9,442 nucleotides of DNA from Candidatus Pelagibacter sp. TMED153 (lineage in GTDB: Bacteria; Pseudomonadota; Alphaproteobacteria; Pelagibacterales; Pelagibacteraceae), in NCBI GenBank assembly GCA_002169935.2, contig NHHC02000038.1, positions 1 through 9,442 on the forward strand, read 5' to 3'. A model generated the notes under the pieces. The model was not told where the DNA came from, did not search any database, and worked only from the letters and a program-made list of their open reading frames with translations. Made by a program: the position numbers and the translations under genes. Numbering within the stretch: position 1 is the first letter of the stretch; each line of letters begins with the position of its first letter. Below are positions 1-5,883 of this stretch, one piece after another.

Positions 1-594
1 AAATTAAAATATAGTAATAATAATAAAATAAAACTTTATAATAAAGATATTTTAAATTTTAATTTAGAAGAAAAAATTAAAAAAGATACTATAGTATTTG
101 GAAATCTTCCTTACAATATTTCATCTCAAATTTTAGTCAAAATGATTAGATTTAAAAAATGGCCACCAAATTACTCGAATTTAATTTTTATGTTTCAAAA
201 AGAATTGGCAGACAGAATAATTGGGAAATTTAATACCTCAAAATATGGTAGGCTGTCTATACTTACCAATTACAGGCTAAAAGTATTAAATAAGTTTAAT
301 GTATCACCTAACTGTTTTTTTCCCAAACCCAAAGTAATTTCAACAGTTTTGTTTTTCAAACCTAATCAGACAATTTTTTATAAAATTAAAAAAATTCAAA
401 ATTTAGAAAAAATTACTAATATTTTATTTTCACAAAAACGAAAAATGATTAATAAACGTTTTTCAAAATTATTTAAAGATTCAGAAAGATTATCTAAAAA
501 ATTAAATATTAATTTATCTCTTAGGCCCGATCAATTAAATGAAAATGACTATTACAGAATCACTAAATATCATGAAATATATAAGAAAAATTAA
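1..594 (+). CDS. rsmA: Ribosomal RNA small subunit methyltransferase A (16S rRNA dimethyladenosine transferase), 5'-truncated
   Basis: KsgA/RsmA dimethylates two adjacent adenosines in the 3'-terminal hairpin of 16S rRNA during late 30S assembly, using S-adenosylmethionine. The reading frame is open from base 1, so the start and the SAM-binding glycine motif lie outside the window; 197 residues remain of a family usually about 260-280 long. Visible residues 33-40 read FGNLPYNI, which contains the NLPY catalytic motif of N6-adenine methyltransferases. An acidic residue at 16 fits the preceding adenine/SAM-contact motif. Further on, FFPKPKVIST matches the conserved F.P.PKV.S segment, and SQKRKMINK matches the C-terminal F..RRK helix that contacts rRNA. 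The ATG at 142 lies after NLPY and cannot be the true start. The gene ends AAA-AAT-TAA, 2 bp from the end of convergent gmk. Family assignment is firm; only the N-terminus is unknown. Confidence 0.94.
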   Translation, partial: KLKYSNNNKIKLYNKDILNFNLEEKIKKDTIVFGNLPYNISSQILVKMIRFKKWPPNYSNLIFMFQKELADRIIGKFNTSKYGRLSILTNYRLKVLNKFNVSPNCFFPKPKVISTVLFFKPNQTIFYKIKKIQNLEKITNILFSQKRKMINKRFSKLFKDSERLSKKLNINLSLRPDQLNENDYYRITKYHEIYKKN

Positions 595-615
595 AATTAA
601 TTTTTATTTTTTTTT
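586..615. terminator. AT-only inverted repeat plus T-tract at the rsmA/gmk convergent junction, possible weak bidirectional terminator
   Basis: AAAAATTAA (586-594) and TTAATTTTT (597-605) are perfect 9-bp arms around a 2-base centre, and that centre is exactly the intergenic gap. Both genes therefore end with the same Lys-Asn-stop nine-mer in mirror orientation. On the plus strand the repeat is followed by nine T residues (607-615), the arrangement of an intrinsic terminator, though the stem has no G-C pair and would be weak. No other terminator candidate exists between the two genes. The terminator role is inference. Confidence 0.35.
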
Positions 616-1175
616 GTTAGAATAATTTTTTCAACTTCTTTAAAACAATTCTCAAGATTATCATTTATTACTACAAAATCATAATCTTTTTTATGAGTTG
701 AGTCAGTGTCATAAGCTTTTAGTCTTTCCTCAACTACATCTGCTCTATCTTGGTTTCTTTGAATTAATCTCTTTTTTAACTCTTCTTTACTTGGTGGAAG
801 AATAAATATCTTTAACAAATTTAATTCTTTAAATTTAGATAATTGTTGAGTTCCTTGCCAATCAATATCAAATAAGACATCGTTTTTTTTCTTCAATAAA
901 TTCAGCACTGAATCTTTTGAGGTGCCGTAATAATTTCCAAAAATTTTGGCGTATTCGTAAAATTCATTATTCTGTATTTTACTTTTAAAATCATTTTGGT
1001 TGATGAAGAAATAGTCAATACCTTCAACTTCATTCGGTCTAGGTTTTCTAGTTGTGTGGGAAACTGATATTTTAAAGTTTTGATATTTTTGTTGAATTTT
1101 TTTACTTATCGTAGTTTTTCCTGCTCCTGAAGGAGAAGATAAAATTACCATGATATTTTTTACATCATGACTCAT
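597..1175 (-). CDS. gmk: Guanylate kinase
   Basis: Gmk transfers phosphate from ATP to GMP, giving GDP in the cytoplasm; it feeds GTP, dGTP and (p)ppGpp pools. The protein is 192 residues, close to the usual 200 or so. The P-loop lies at residues 14-22 (SPSGAGKTT). The GMP-binding region is at about 37-57, with SVSHTTR then KPRPNEVEGIDYFF, followed by the conserved FYEYAKIFGNYYGTS segment (72-86) and DIDWQG (103-108), the Walker B-like strand. An Arg-rich lid (RLIQRNQDRAD) lies near 136-146. The chosen ATG gives an 8-residue lead before the first beta strand; a second in-frame ATG at codon 9 is possible but would begin inside that strand. The start codon sits in an imperfect palindrome at 1170-1183, and no Shine-Dalgarno is visible. 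It lies 18 bp downstream of acpP on the same strand, so it is probably the last gene of the fab operon. Confidence 0.97.
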   Translation of the reverse strand: MSHDVKNIMVILSSPSGAGKTTISKKIQQKYQNFKISVSHTTRKPRPNEVEGIDYFFINQNDFKSKIQNNEFYEYAKIFGNYYGTSKDSVLNLLKKKNDVLFDIDWQGTQQLSKFKELNLLKIFILPPSKEELKKRLIQRNQDRADVVEERLKAYDTDSTHKKDYDFVVINDNLENCFKEVEKIILTKKNKN

Positions 1176-1193
1176 AGATGAGTGAGATAATAA

Positions 1194-1436
1194 CTATTTA
1201 CTGCTTTTGCTTTCAATAAATTTAATTGCATCACCAACAGTCAATATTTTTTCAGCTTCGCTATCCGAAATTTCAGATCCAAATTCCTCTTCGAAAGCCA
1301 TTACTAATTCAACTGTATCTAAGCTATCTGCTCCTAAATCATCGATAAAACTTGCTTCTTCTGTAACTTTTTCTTCTTCTATGCCTAAGTGATCGGCAAC
1401 AATTTTTTTAATTTTCGATTTTATTTCGTCTGACAT
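1194..1436 (-). CDS. acpP: Acyl carrier protein
   Basis: ACP carries growing acyl chains as thioesters on a 4'-phosphopantetheine arm during type II fatty-acid synthesis; it also supplies acyl groups for phospholipid and lipid A synthesis. The protein is 80 residues, normal for the family, and strongly acidic. The phosphopantetheine attachment motif GADSLD lies at residues 35-40 with Ser38 as the modified serine, followed by the acidic recognition helix [16 protein letters not shown] at 1436 is the only sensible start. AAAGG ends about 10 nt upstream and may act as a weak ribosome-binding site, one of the few in this window. The 64-bp gap to upstream fabG is the widest in the operon and holds an AT-only inverted repeat (1477-1482 with 1486-1491) near the fabG end. 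An extra promoter or processing site there would suit the high expression of ACP, but none is clearly visible. Confidence 0.98.
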   Translation of the reverse strand: MSDEIKSKIKKIVADHLGIEEEKVTEEASFIDDLGADSLDTVELVMAFEEEFGSEISDSEAEKILTVGDAIKFIESKSSK

Positions 1437-1500
1437 ACTTCTTTTACCTTTGTTGTATTGCTTTAATGATGTTTTCTTATTAGATTAATAATTGGATTTG

Positions 1501-2232
1501 TCAAGCCATATACATTCCACCATTAACATGAATGGTTTCACCGTTAATATATTTAGCCATATCTGATGCTAAAAAAACTACACAATTTGATACATCTTCT
1601 CCTGTTCCCAAATCTCCTGAAGGAATTTTGCTTATCAACATTTTTTTGAATTCTTCATTAATCTTATCGGTCATTTCGGTCTTTATAAATCCTGGGGAAA
1701 CACAATTAATATTTATATTTTTTTTTGCATACTCTATTGCAAGACTTTTGGAAAAAGCGACTATACCTGCTTTAGACGCCGAATAGTTTGCTTGCCCTAA
1801 ATTTCCAGTATGACCAACGATAGAAGTAATATTTATTATTTTTCCCGATTTATTTTTAAGCATTTTTTTTATTGCAAATTTACACATCATAAAAGTAGCC
1901 GTTAAGTTTACATCTAAAACTTTTTTCCAATTTTCTTCAGAAAGTCGAATTGATATATTATCTAAAGTTATACCTGCATTGTTAACTAAAATATCTAATC
2001 CACCTAATTTGTTGCTGGCATTGTCTATAAAAGACTCTATATTCTTATGTTCATCTAAACTAAATTTTTCAATAATAATATTACTAAATTTTTTTTTAAG
2101 ATTGTTTAGTTTTTCCTCTTTAGTCCCTGTAGCTAAAACTACTGAACCATTTTCAATAAATTTTTGCACAAGGCTATTTCCAATTCCACCCGTTGCACCA
2201 GTTATAATAACTTTTTTATTTTTTAAATTCAT
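1501..2232 (-). CDS. fabG: 3-oxoacyl-[acyl-carrier-protein] reductase
   Basis: FabG reduces 3-oxoacyl-ACP to (3R)-hydroxyacyl-ACP with NADPH, the first reduction of each fatty-acid elongation cycle. It is a classical short-chain dehydrogenase/reductase of 243 residues, the usual length. The nucleotide-binding TGATGGIG is at residues 11-18 and NNAG at 84-87. The catalytic tetrad is complete: Asn109, Ser137, Tyr150 and Lys154 (YSASK at 150-154). The segment SPGFIKTEMT (179-188) is typical of FabG, as is the C-terminal GETIHVNGGMYM. Context separates it from other SDR enzymes: it lies between fabD and acpP. The start codon lies 17 bp inside the 3' end of fabD in another frame with no Shine-Dalgarno, so translation is probably coupled to termination on fabD. 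Confidence 0.97.
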   Translation of the reverse strand: MNLKNKKVIITGATGGIGNSLVQKFIENGSVVLATGTKEEKLNNLKKKFSNIIIEKFSLDEHKNIESFIDNASNKLGGLDILVNNAGITLDNISIRLSEENWKKVLDVNLTATFMMCKFAIKKMLKNKSGKIINITSIVGHTGNLGQANYSASKAGIVAFSKSLAIEYAKKNININCVSPGFIKTEMTDKINEEFKKMLISKIPSGDLGTGEDVSNCVVFLASDMAKYINGETIHVNGGMYMA

Positions 2233-3154
2233 TAATGGTTTTTTTCATATCATCTATTGAATTTATACTAAAGCAATTAATATTTTTTACTGTTCTTTTG
2301 ACCATTCCAGATAAAACTTTTCCAGGCCCTATTTCAATAAAATTATTAACGTTTTCCTTATAAATGTTAATAATGCTTTCTCTCCATCTTACTGTTGAGT
2401 AGATTTGTTCAACTAATAATTTTTTTATATTTTCTGGATTATTTTCTGCTTTAGAAGTGACATTACAAATTATATCAAAAATCGGCTTTTTAAAATTTAC
2501 TGAATTAATTTTTTCTTTCATTGTAGTGGCAGCTGGGTTCATTAAGGAACAATGAAATGGTGCACTTACGTTTAAAGGTATGAATTTTTTTTTCTTATCT
2601 TTTAGTGCTACTTGTAATAAATTAATGCTTTCAATGTCACCGCTTATAATTGTTTGACCTTCTGCATTGTCATTGGCTATTTCACACACTCCTTTTATTT
2701 TTACCTCTTTAATCAAATTATTTAGTTCATCTATTTTTGAACCCAGTACTGCTATCATACTACCTTTACCTACTGGAACAGCTTCTTGCATTGACTTGCC
2801 TCTTTCAAATAGTAAAAATAGTGCATCACTAAATTCTAAAGATTCTGAGCAAACTAATGCACTGTACTCCCCTAGAGAATGACCTGCAAAAAATTTTGTA
2901 GATTTAAAATCAAAATTGTATTCCTTTTTAAATACTGAAAAAATTGCATAACTGACGGTTAATATAGCAGGTTGTGTATTTTGTGTTAATTTTAACTTGT
3001 CTTCAGGTCCTTCTAAAATTATTTTTGAAATTTTGTAATTAAGTTTATCGTCTGCTTCTTTAAAAATTTTCTTTACAATTTCAAAATTATTGTAAAATTC
3101 AGACCCCATCCCTACAATTTGTGAGCCTTGGCCTGGAAAGAGTATAGCATTCAT
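2216..3154 (-). CDS. fabD: Malonyl-CoA:ACP transacylase
   Basis: FabD moves malonyl from CoA to the ACP phosphopantetheine arm, supplying the extender unit for fatty-acid synthesis. It is 312 residues, the normal size. The N-terminal LFPGQGSQ (residues 5-12) forms the oxyanion-hole region and QPAIL is at 61-65. The nucleophile elbow GHSLGEY (91-97) contains Ser93. Arg118, in the FERGK segment, is the expected malonyl carboxylate ligand, and APFHCSLM (198-205) carries catalytic His201. EIGPGKVLSGMVKR (274-287) is the usual C-terminal signature. It is the first gene of the minus-strand operon and shares a 114-bp divergent region with rpsF. The mRNA leader would be about 40 nt from the -10 element at 3201-3206 and shows no Shine-Dalgarno. 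Its 3' end overlaps fabG by 17 bp. Confidence 0.97.
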   Translation of the reverse strand: MNAILFPGQGSQIVGMGSEFYNNFEIVKKIFKEADDKLNYKISKIILEGPEDKLKLTQNTQPAILTVSYAIFSVFKKEYNFDFKSTKFFAGHSLGEYSALVCSESLEFSDALFLLFERGKSMQEAVPVGKGSMIAVLGSKIDELNNLIKEVKIKGVCEIANDNAEGQTIISGDIESINLLQVALKDKKKKFIPLNVSAPFHCSLMNPAATTMKEKINSVNFKKPIFDIICNVTSKAENNPENIKKLLVEQIYSTVRWRESIINIYKENVNNFIEIGPGKVLSGMVKRTVKNINCFSINSIDDMKKTINEFKK

Positions 3155-3185
3155 ATTTTTAGCGTTTAACCAATAATAATTAGTA

Positions 3186-3227
3186 TTGATATAAATATCT
3201 ATTATAGTATAAAACTTTTTTTATAAT
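3186..3227 (+). promoter_or_regulatory. Candidate promoter(s) for the rpsF-rpsR-rplI-dnaB operon
   Basis: Two overlapping sigma-70-like options are visible. One is TTGATA (3186-3191), a 16-nt spacer and TATAAA (3208-3213), each hexamer matching consensus at five of six bases. The other is a perfect TATAAT at 3222-3227 with a weak -35 about 17 bp upstream. The second would start RNA near 3234, inside the palindrome at 3231-3242, and leave a leader near 35 nt. Both lie within the 114-bp divergent region shared with fabD. Which one is used cannot be decided from sequence. Confidence 0.45.
3201..3206 (-). promoter_or_regulatory. Candidate -10 element for the fabD-fabG-acpP-gmk operon
   Basis: Read on the minus strand this is a perfect TATAAT, about 47 bp upstream of the fabD start, which would give a leader near 40 nt. 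The -35 position (around 3224-3229, ATATTA on the minus strand) is a poor match to TTGACA. In DNA this AT-rich, chance TATAAT matches are common. Position and the lack of a better candidate support the call. Confidence 0.4.
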
Positions 3228-3230
3228 ATG

Positions 3231-3242
3231 TACTTTAAAGTA
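3231..3242. promoter_or_regulatory. Perfect 12-bp palindrome downstream of the rpsF -10, operator-like
   Basis: TACTTTAAAGTA is a perfect dyad beginning 4 bp after the TATAAT at 3222-3227 and covering the expected transcription start of rpsF. That is a classical repressor-operator position. A dimeric regulator could bind, or it may be chance: the outer TAC/GTA makes it less trivial than pure A/T palindromes. No regulator is encoded nearby, so any function is inference. Confidence 0.3.
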
Positions 3243-3268
3243 AACTAATTAACAATTGCATTTTTTTT

Positions 3269-3595
3269 ATGTCATTTTACGAAAATACCCTAGTTGCTAA
3301 ACAAGACTTACAAAAAGCAGAAATAACTAAAATTAAAGAAAAATATAGCGACCTCATAAATAACAACTCTGGTAAAGTAATAAAAATAGAAGAATGGGGT
3401 TTATTAAATCTAGCAAAAAAAATTAAGAAGTATAAAAAAGGCTTTTATATTCATTATAAATTTCAGGGGAATAAAGAAACATTAAATGAAATTAATAAAA
3501 AAATTAAGATAGATGAGTCAATAATTAGGCATCTCGTAGTGAAATATAAAAATTTAGACACAGAAAAAGAATATTTTCAAAAGGAAACTAAATGA
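3269..3595 (+). CDS. rpsF: 30S ribosomal protein bS6
   Basis: bS6 binds bS18 and the central domain of 16S rRNA on the 30S platform. The protein is 108 residues, within the usual 95-130. It opens with SFYENTLVAKQDL, the first beta strand of the S6 fold, and has the conserved block EEWGLLNLAKKIKKYKKGFY (residues 41-60), matching the family E.WG.R.LAY.I.....G.Y pattern, then a final IDESIIRHLVVKY strand. The ATG at 3269 follows eight T residues, with no Shine-Dalgarno in the short leader; translation probably relies on an unstructured, U-rich leader. Its stop overlaps the rpsR start (ATGA at 3592-3595), so the two binding partners are translationally coupled. The hairpin with a CCG motif known from many rpsF leaders was looked for and is absent. 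Confidence 0.96.
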   Translation: MSFYENTLVAKQDLQKAEITKIKEKYSDLINNNSGKVIKIEEWGLLNLAKKIKKYKKGFYIHYKFQGNKETLNEINKKIKIDESIIRHLVVKYKNLDTEKEYFQKETK

Positions 3596-3864
3596 AAAGA
3601 AAAGGAAAAAAGTTTCAAAAAAGATCTTCAAACTCCCTAAATAAACTTAGTTTATTTCAAAAGTCAGATGGAAAGTTTAATAGATCTTGTCCTTTATCTA
3701 TTAAAAATGCACCAGTTATCGACTACAAAAACATAAATTTATTAAAAAAATATATTACAGAGAACAATAAAATCTTATCATCAAAAATCACTTCGGTATC
3801 TAGCGGTAAACAAAAAAAACTTACTAGAGAAATTAAAAAAGCAAAAATTTTAGGATTGATATAA
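3592..3864 (+). CDS. rpsR: 30S ribosomal protein bS18
   Basis: bS18 forms a heterodimer with bS6 on the 30S platform near the mRNA exit region. The protein is 90 residues, slightly longer than the common 75-85, because of a basic N-terminal extension. The conserved core is clear: CPLS at residues 33-36, IDYKNINLLKKYI at 43-55, ILSSKITSVS at 61-70, and the C-terminal KQKKLTREIKKAKILGLI (73-90), matching the family pattern of alternating Lys/Arg ending in LGLI/LSLL. Its ATG overlaps the rpsF stop by 4 bp, and rplI starts only 2 bp after its stop. The rpsF-rpsR-rplI order without priB fits bacteria outside the Enterobacteria and their relatives. Confidence 0.97.
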   Translation: MKRKGKKFQKRSSNSLNKLSLFQKSDGKFNRSCPLSIKNAPVIDYKNINLLKKYITENNKILSSKITSVSSGKQKKLTREIKKAKILGLI

Positions 3865-3866
3865 TA

Positions 3867-4322
3867 ATGGAAGTAATACTTTTAGAGAATATAATGAACT
3901 TGGGTAACATTGGAGATAAAGTTGAAGTTAAACCTGGCTATGGAAGAAATTACTTATTAAAAATGGGAAAAGCCCTCAGATTCAATAAAGAAAATTCAGA
4001 ATACGTTAACAAAAAAAAAGATGAACTAAATAAAAAAAATATTGAACTCAAGAAAAAATTAAAAGAAACAGCTCAATCAATTAACAAAAAATCCTTCCTG
4101 TTTTATAAAGAAAGCAAAGAAAATGGTGAGCTATATGGATCAATCAAACCAAAAGAAATAGCTACTGAAATTCATAATAAAATTAAAGTTGAGGTGAAAC
4201 CATCTCAAATAGTTTTAAAAGAAAACTTAAATAAAATTGGCACTTATAAGATAGATATAAATTTTCACTCAGAAGTTTCGGCGCAAATTCTAATTAAAAT
4301 AGATAAGATTCAATCAGCATAA
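3867..4322 (+). CDS. rplI: 50S ribosomal protein bL9
   Basis: bL9 binds 23S rRNA at the base of the L1 stalk and extends away from the 50S surface; it helps reading-frame fidelity. The protein is 151 residues, normal length. The N-terminal RNA-binding domain is intact: MEVILLENIMNLGNIGDKVE, then VKPGYGRNYLL (residues 21-31). The long connecting helix runs about 40-72 and is very Lys-rich. The C-terminal domain has GELYGSIKPKEIA (87-99), corresponding to the usual GkLfGSVt..dIa, and a final TYKIDINFHSEVSAQILIKI. It starts 2 bp after rpsR; AGGA at 3852-3855 is 11 nt upstream of the ATG, borderline as a ribosome-binding site. Its stop is 9 nt before the candidate structured leader of dnaB. Confidence 0.97.
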   Translation: MEVILLENIMNLGNIGDKVEVKPGYGRNYLLKMGKALRFNKENSEYVNKKKDELNKKNIELKKKLKETAQSINKKSFLFYKESKENGELYGSIKPKEIATEIHNKIKVEVKPSQIVLKENLNKIGTYKIDINFHSEVSAQILIKIDKIQSA

Positions 4323-4331
4323 TTTTATAAC

Positions 4332-4412
4332 TTTTCCACAGGTCAAAAAAAAAGTGTGTAACTTTTACCTTTAATAAAGGTCTGTTCAATCTATTATTAA
4401 ATTTGTGGAAAA
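4332..4412 (+). promoter_or_regulatory. Candidate structured RNA leader of dnaB (three-way junction enclosing the start codon)
   Basis: Bases 4332-4343 can pair with 4401-4412 to form a 12-bp closing stem: nine Watson-Crick pairs, two adjacent G-U pairs and one A-U. The 3' strand includes the dnaB start codon GTG (4405-4407). Inside lie two abutting hairpins: AAAAGT/ACTTTT (4350-4355 with 4361-4366, 5-nt loop) and ACCTTT/AAAGGT (4367-4372 with 4376-4381, 3-nt loop). An alternative pairing of AGGT (4340-4343) with ACCT (4367-4370) competes with the closing stem and the second hairpin. The paired segments are seen directly; folding in the cell and a regulatory role (for example start-site masking) are inference. 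Confidence 0.4.
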
Positions 4413-5829
4413 AATCAAACTAACAGACAATAATCTAGATAAGAAACAACCTTCTAATCTTGAAGCTGAACAAGCATTACTAGGATCCATTTTAGTTAAC
4501 AATGATATCATTGATGAGGTTTCTACTATCATCAACCCCTCTAGTTTTTATGATCCTGCACATACTAAAGTTTATGAAGTAATTGAGATTTTAAATAACA
4601 AAGGTATGATAGCCAATCCCATAACTTTAAAAAATTATTTTGAAAAAGATGATATGTTGAACGAAGTTGGTGGAACTGAATATTTAGTAAAACTTACAAG
4701 ATTTTCAGGTTCAACCAAGCAAGCTATTGATTATGCTAAAGTAATTCATGAGATGTATTTAAGGAGAGAATTAGTTTTAATTTCAGATAATTTATCTTCC
4801 GAAACATTAAATACAAAAGAACAAACTGCTGAAAAAATTATTGAAAGTACAGAAAAATCTCTCTTTGATCTAGCTGAACGAGGAAGTTTTTCTCAATCAT
4901 TTTTAAAATTTAACCAAGCATTAGACCAAACAATTGAAACTGCTACGCAAGCAATGAAAAGTGATAGGGGAATTGTAGGAGTACCTACTGGTTTAACTGA
5001 TTTAGATGAAAAATTAGGTGGTCTTCATAAATCTGATTTAGTTATTTTGGCGGGTAGACCTGGGATGGGAAAAACTGCCCTAGCAACAAATATAGCTTAT
5101 CATGCAGCTAAAAACATTTTGAGTCGACAAGAAAAATCCTCTATAGCCTTTTTTTCTCTAGAGATGTCATCAGAACAATTGTCTACTAGAATACTTTCGG
5201 AACAAGCAAAAATTAAATCCGATGACATAAGAAAGGGTAAAGTTACTGAAGAGGAAATCAACAGATACATTGAAACTTCAAGAAATATATACGATCTTCC
5301 ACTTTTTATAGATGAAACTCCTGCAATTACAATTGCTACATTATGTAATAGAGCTAGAAGAATAAAAAGGTTGTTTGGAGTAAGTTTAATCGTGGTTGAC
5401 TATATACAATTAATGAGAGCTCCAAGTTCAAGCCGAAATGATAATAGGGTTCAGGAAGTTTCAGAGATCACACAAGGTTTAAAAGCATTAGCAAAAGAAT
5501 TAAAAGTCCCAGTTCTAGCTTTATCTCAACTGTCTAGAGCCGTTGAACAGAGAGATGAAAAAAAACCACAGCTATCAGATTTAAGGGAGTCTGGTTCAAT
5601 TGAACAAGATGCAGACGTGGTAATGTTCGTCTATAGAGAAGCCTATTATTTAGAAAATAAACAACCAAAATTAGGTTCAATTGAACATGCTGAATGGCAA
5701 TCTAAAATGAACGATGTAAACGGACTTGCCGACATCATATTAGGCAAACAAAGACATGGGCCAACAGGCGTAATAAAAGTTGAGTTTGAGGGAATATACA
5801 CAAAATTCAAAGATTTGAGCAAAAATTAA
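4405..5829 (+). CDS. dnaB: Replicative DNA helicase DnaB
   Basis: DnaB is the hexameric 5'-to-3' helicase that unwinds DNA ahead of the replisome and recruits primase. The protein is 474 residues, the usual length. The N-terminal domain starts with PSNLEAEQALLGSIL (residues 16-30). The RecA-like C-terminal domain has Walker A GRPGMGKT (217-224), catalytic Glu253 in FSLEMSSEQL, Walker B LIVVDYIQLM (328-337, Asp332), the SQLSR sensor (374-378), DLRESGSIEQDAD (392-404) and the arginine-finger region KQRHGPTG (448-455). No intein interrupts it. The start is GTG: in frame upstream there is only a stop at 4375-4377 with no ATG, GTG or TTG between. No Shine-Dalgarno is visible, and the start codon lies in the predicted closing stem of the leader RNA. 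It follows rplI by 82 bp and is probably co-transcribed with it. Confidence 0.98.
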   Translation: MEKIKLTDNNLDKKQPSNLEAEQALLGSILVNNDIIDEVSTIINPSSFYDPAHTKVYEVIEILNNKGMIANPITLKNYFEKDDMLNEVGGTEYLVKLTRFSGSTKQAIDYAKVIHEMYLRRELVLISDNLSSETLNTKEQTAEKIIESTEKSLFDLAERGSFSQSFLKFNQALDQTIETATQAMKSDRGIVGVPTGLTDLDEKLGGLHKSDLVILAGRPGMGKTALATNIAYHAAKNILSRQEKSSIAFFSLEMSSEQLSTRILSEQAKIKSDDIRKGKVTEEEINRYIETSRNIYDLPLFIDETPAITIATLCNRARRIKRLFGVSLIVVDYIQLMRAPSSSRNDNRVQEVSEITQGLKALAKELKVPVLALSQLSRAVEQRDEKKPQLSDLRESGSIEQDADVVMFVYREAYYLENKQPKLGSIEHAEWQSKMNDVNGLADIILGKQRHGPTGVIKVEFEGIYTKFKDLSKN

Positions 5830-5883
5830 GGCTAAATTTTTTCTTTAGTTATGAAATAATTCAGTTATATCTGAAATATCTCA

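Noticed and set aside
142..594. ATG at 142 as the start of an independent 150-residue protein
   Set aside because: The frame is open to base 1 and the NLPY catalytic motif of RsmA lies upstream of this ATG, so it is an internal methionine.
1207..1392. Open frame antisense to acpP, and similar antisense frames within fabG, fabD and the exporter
   Set aside because: All lie opposite strongly recognisable conserved genes, show no family motifs and have Ser/Leu-rich composition typical of reverse-complemented AT-rich coding DNA.
1477..1491. TTATTA/TAATAA inverted repeat in the fabG-acpP gap as a terminator or regulator
   Set aside because: The 6-bp stem is pure A/T and no T-run follows it in the direction of transcription; not distinguishable from chance.
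3228..3268. bS6:bS18-binding autoregulatory leader upstream of rpsF
   Set aside because: The known motif needs a hairpin with a CCG element; this leader has no CCG and is mostly A/T, so there is no support beyond location.
3181..3268. tRNA, small RNA or riboswitch in the fabD-rpsF spacer
   Set aside because: Almost no G or C, no cloverleaf and no known aptamer motif; promoter elements explain the space.
4405..5829. Intein or insertion in dnaB, a frequent intein target
   Set aside because: Walker A, Walker B and the arginine-finger region follow each other with normal spacing and the total length is standard.
5832..5875. Small hairpins CTAAA/TTTAG (5832-5848) and TTCAG/CTGAA (5860-5875) after dnaB as a terminator
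   Set aside because: Stems are only 5 bp, and neither is followed by a T-tract. Such repeats are expected by chance in DNA of this composition.
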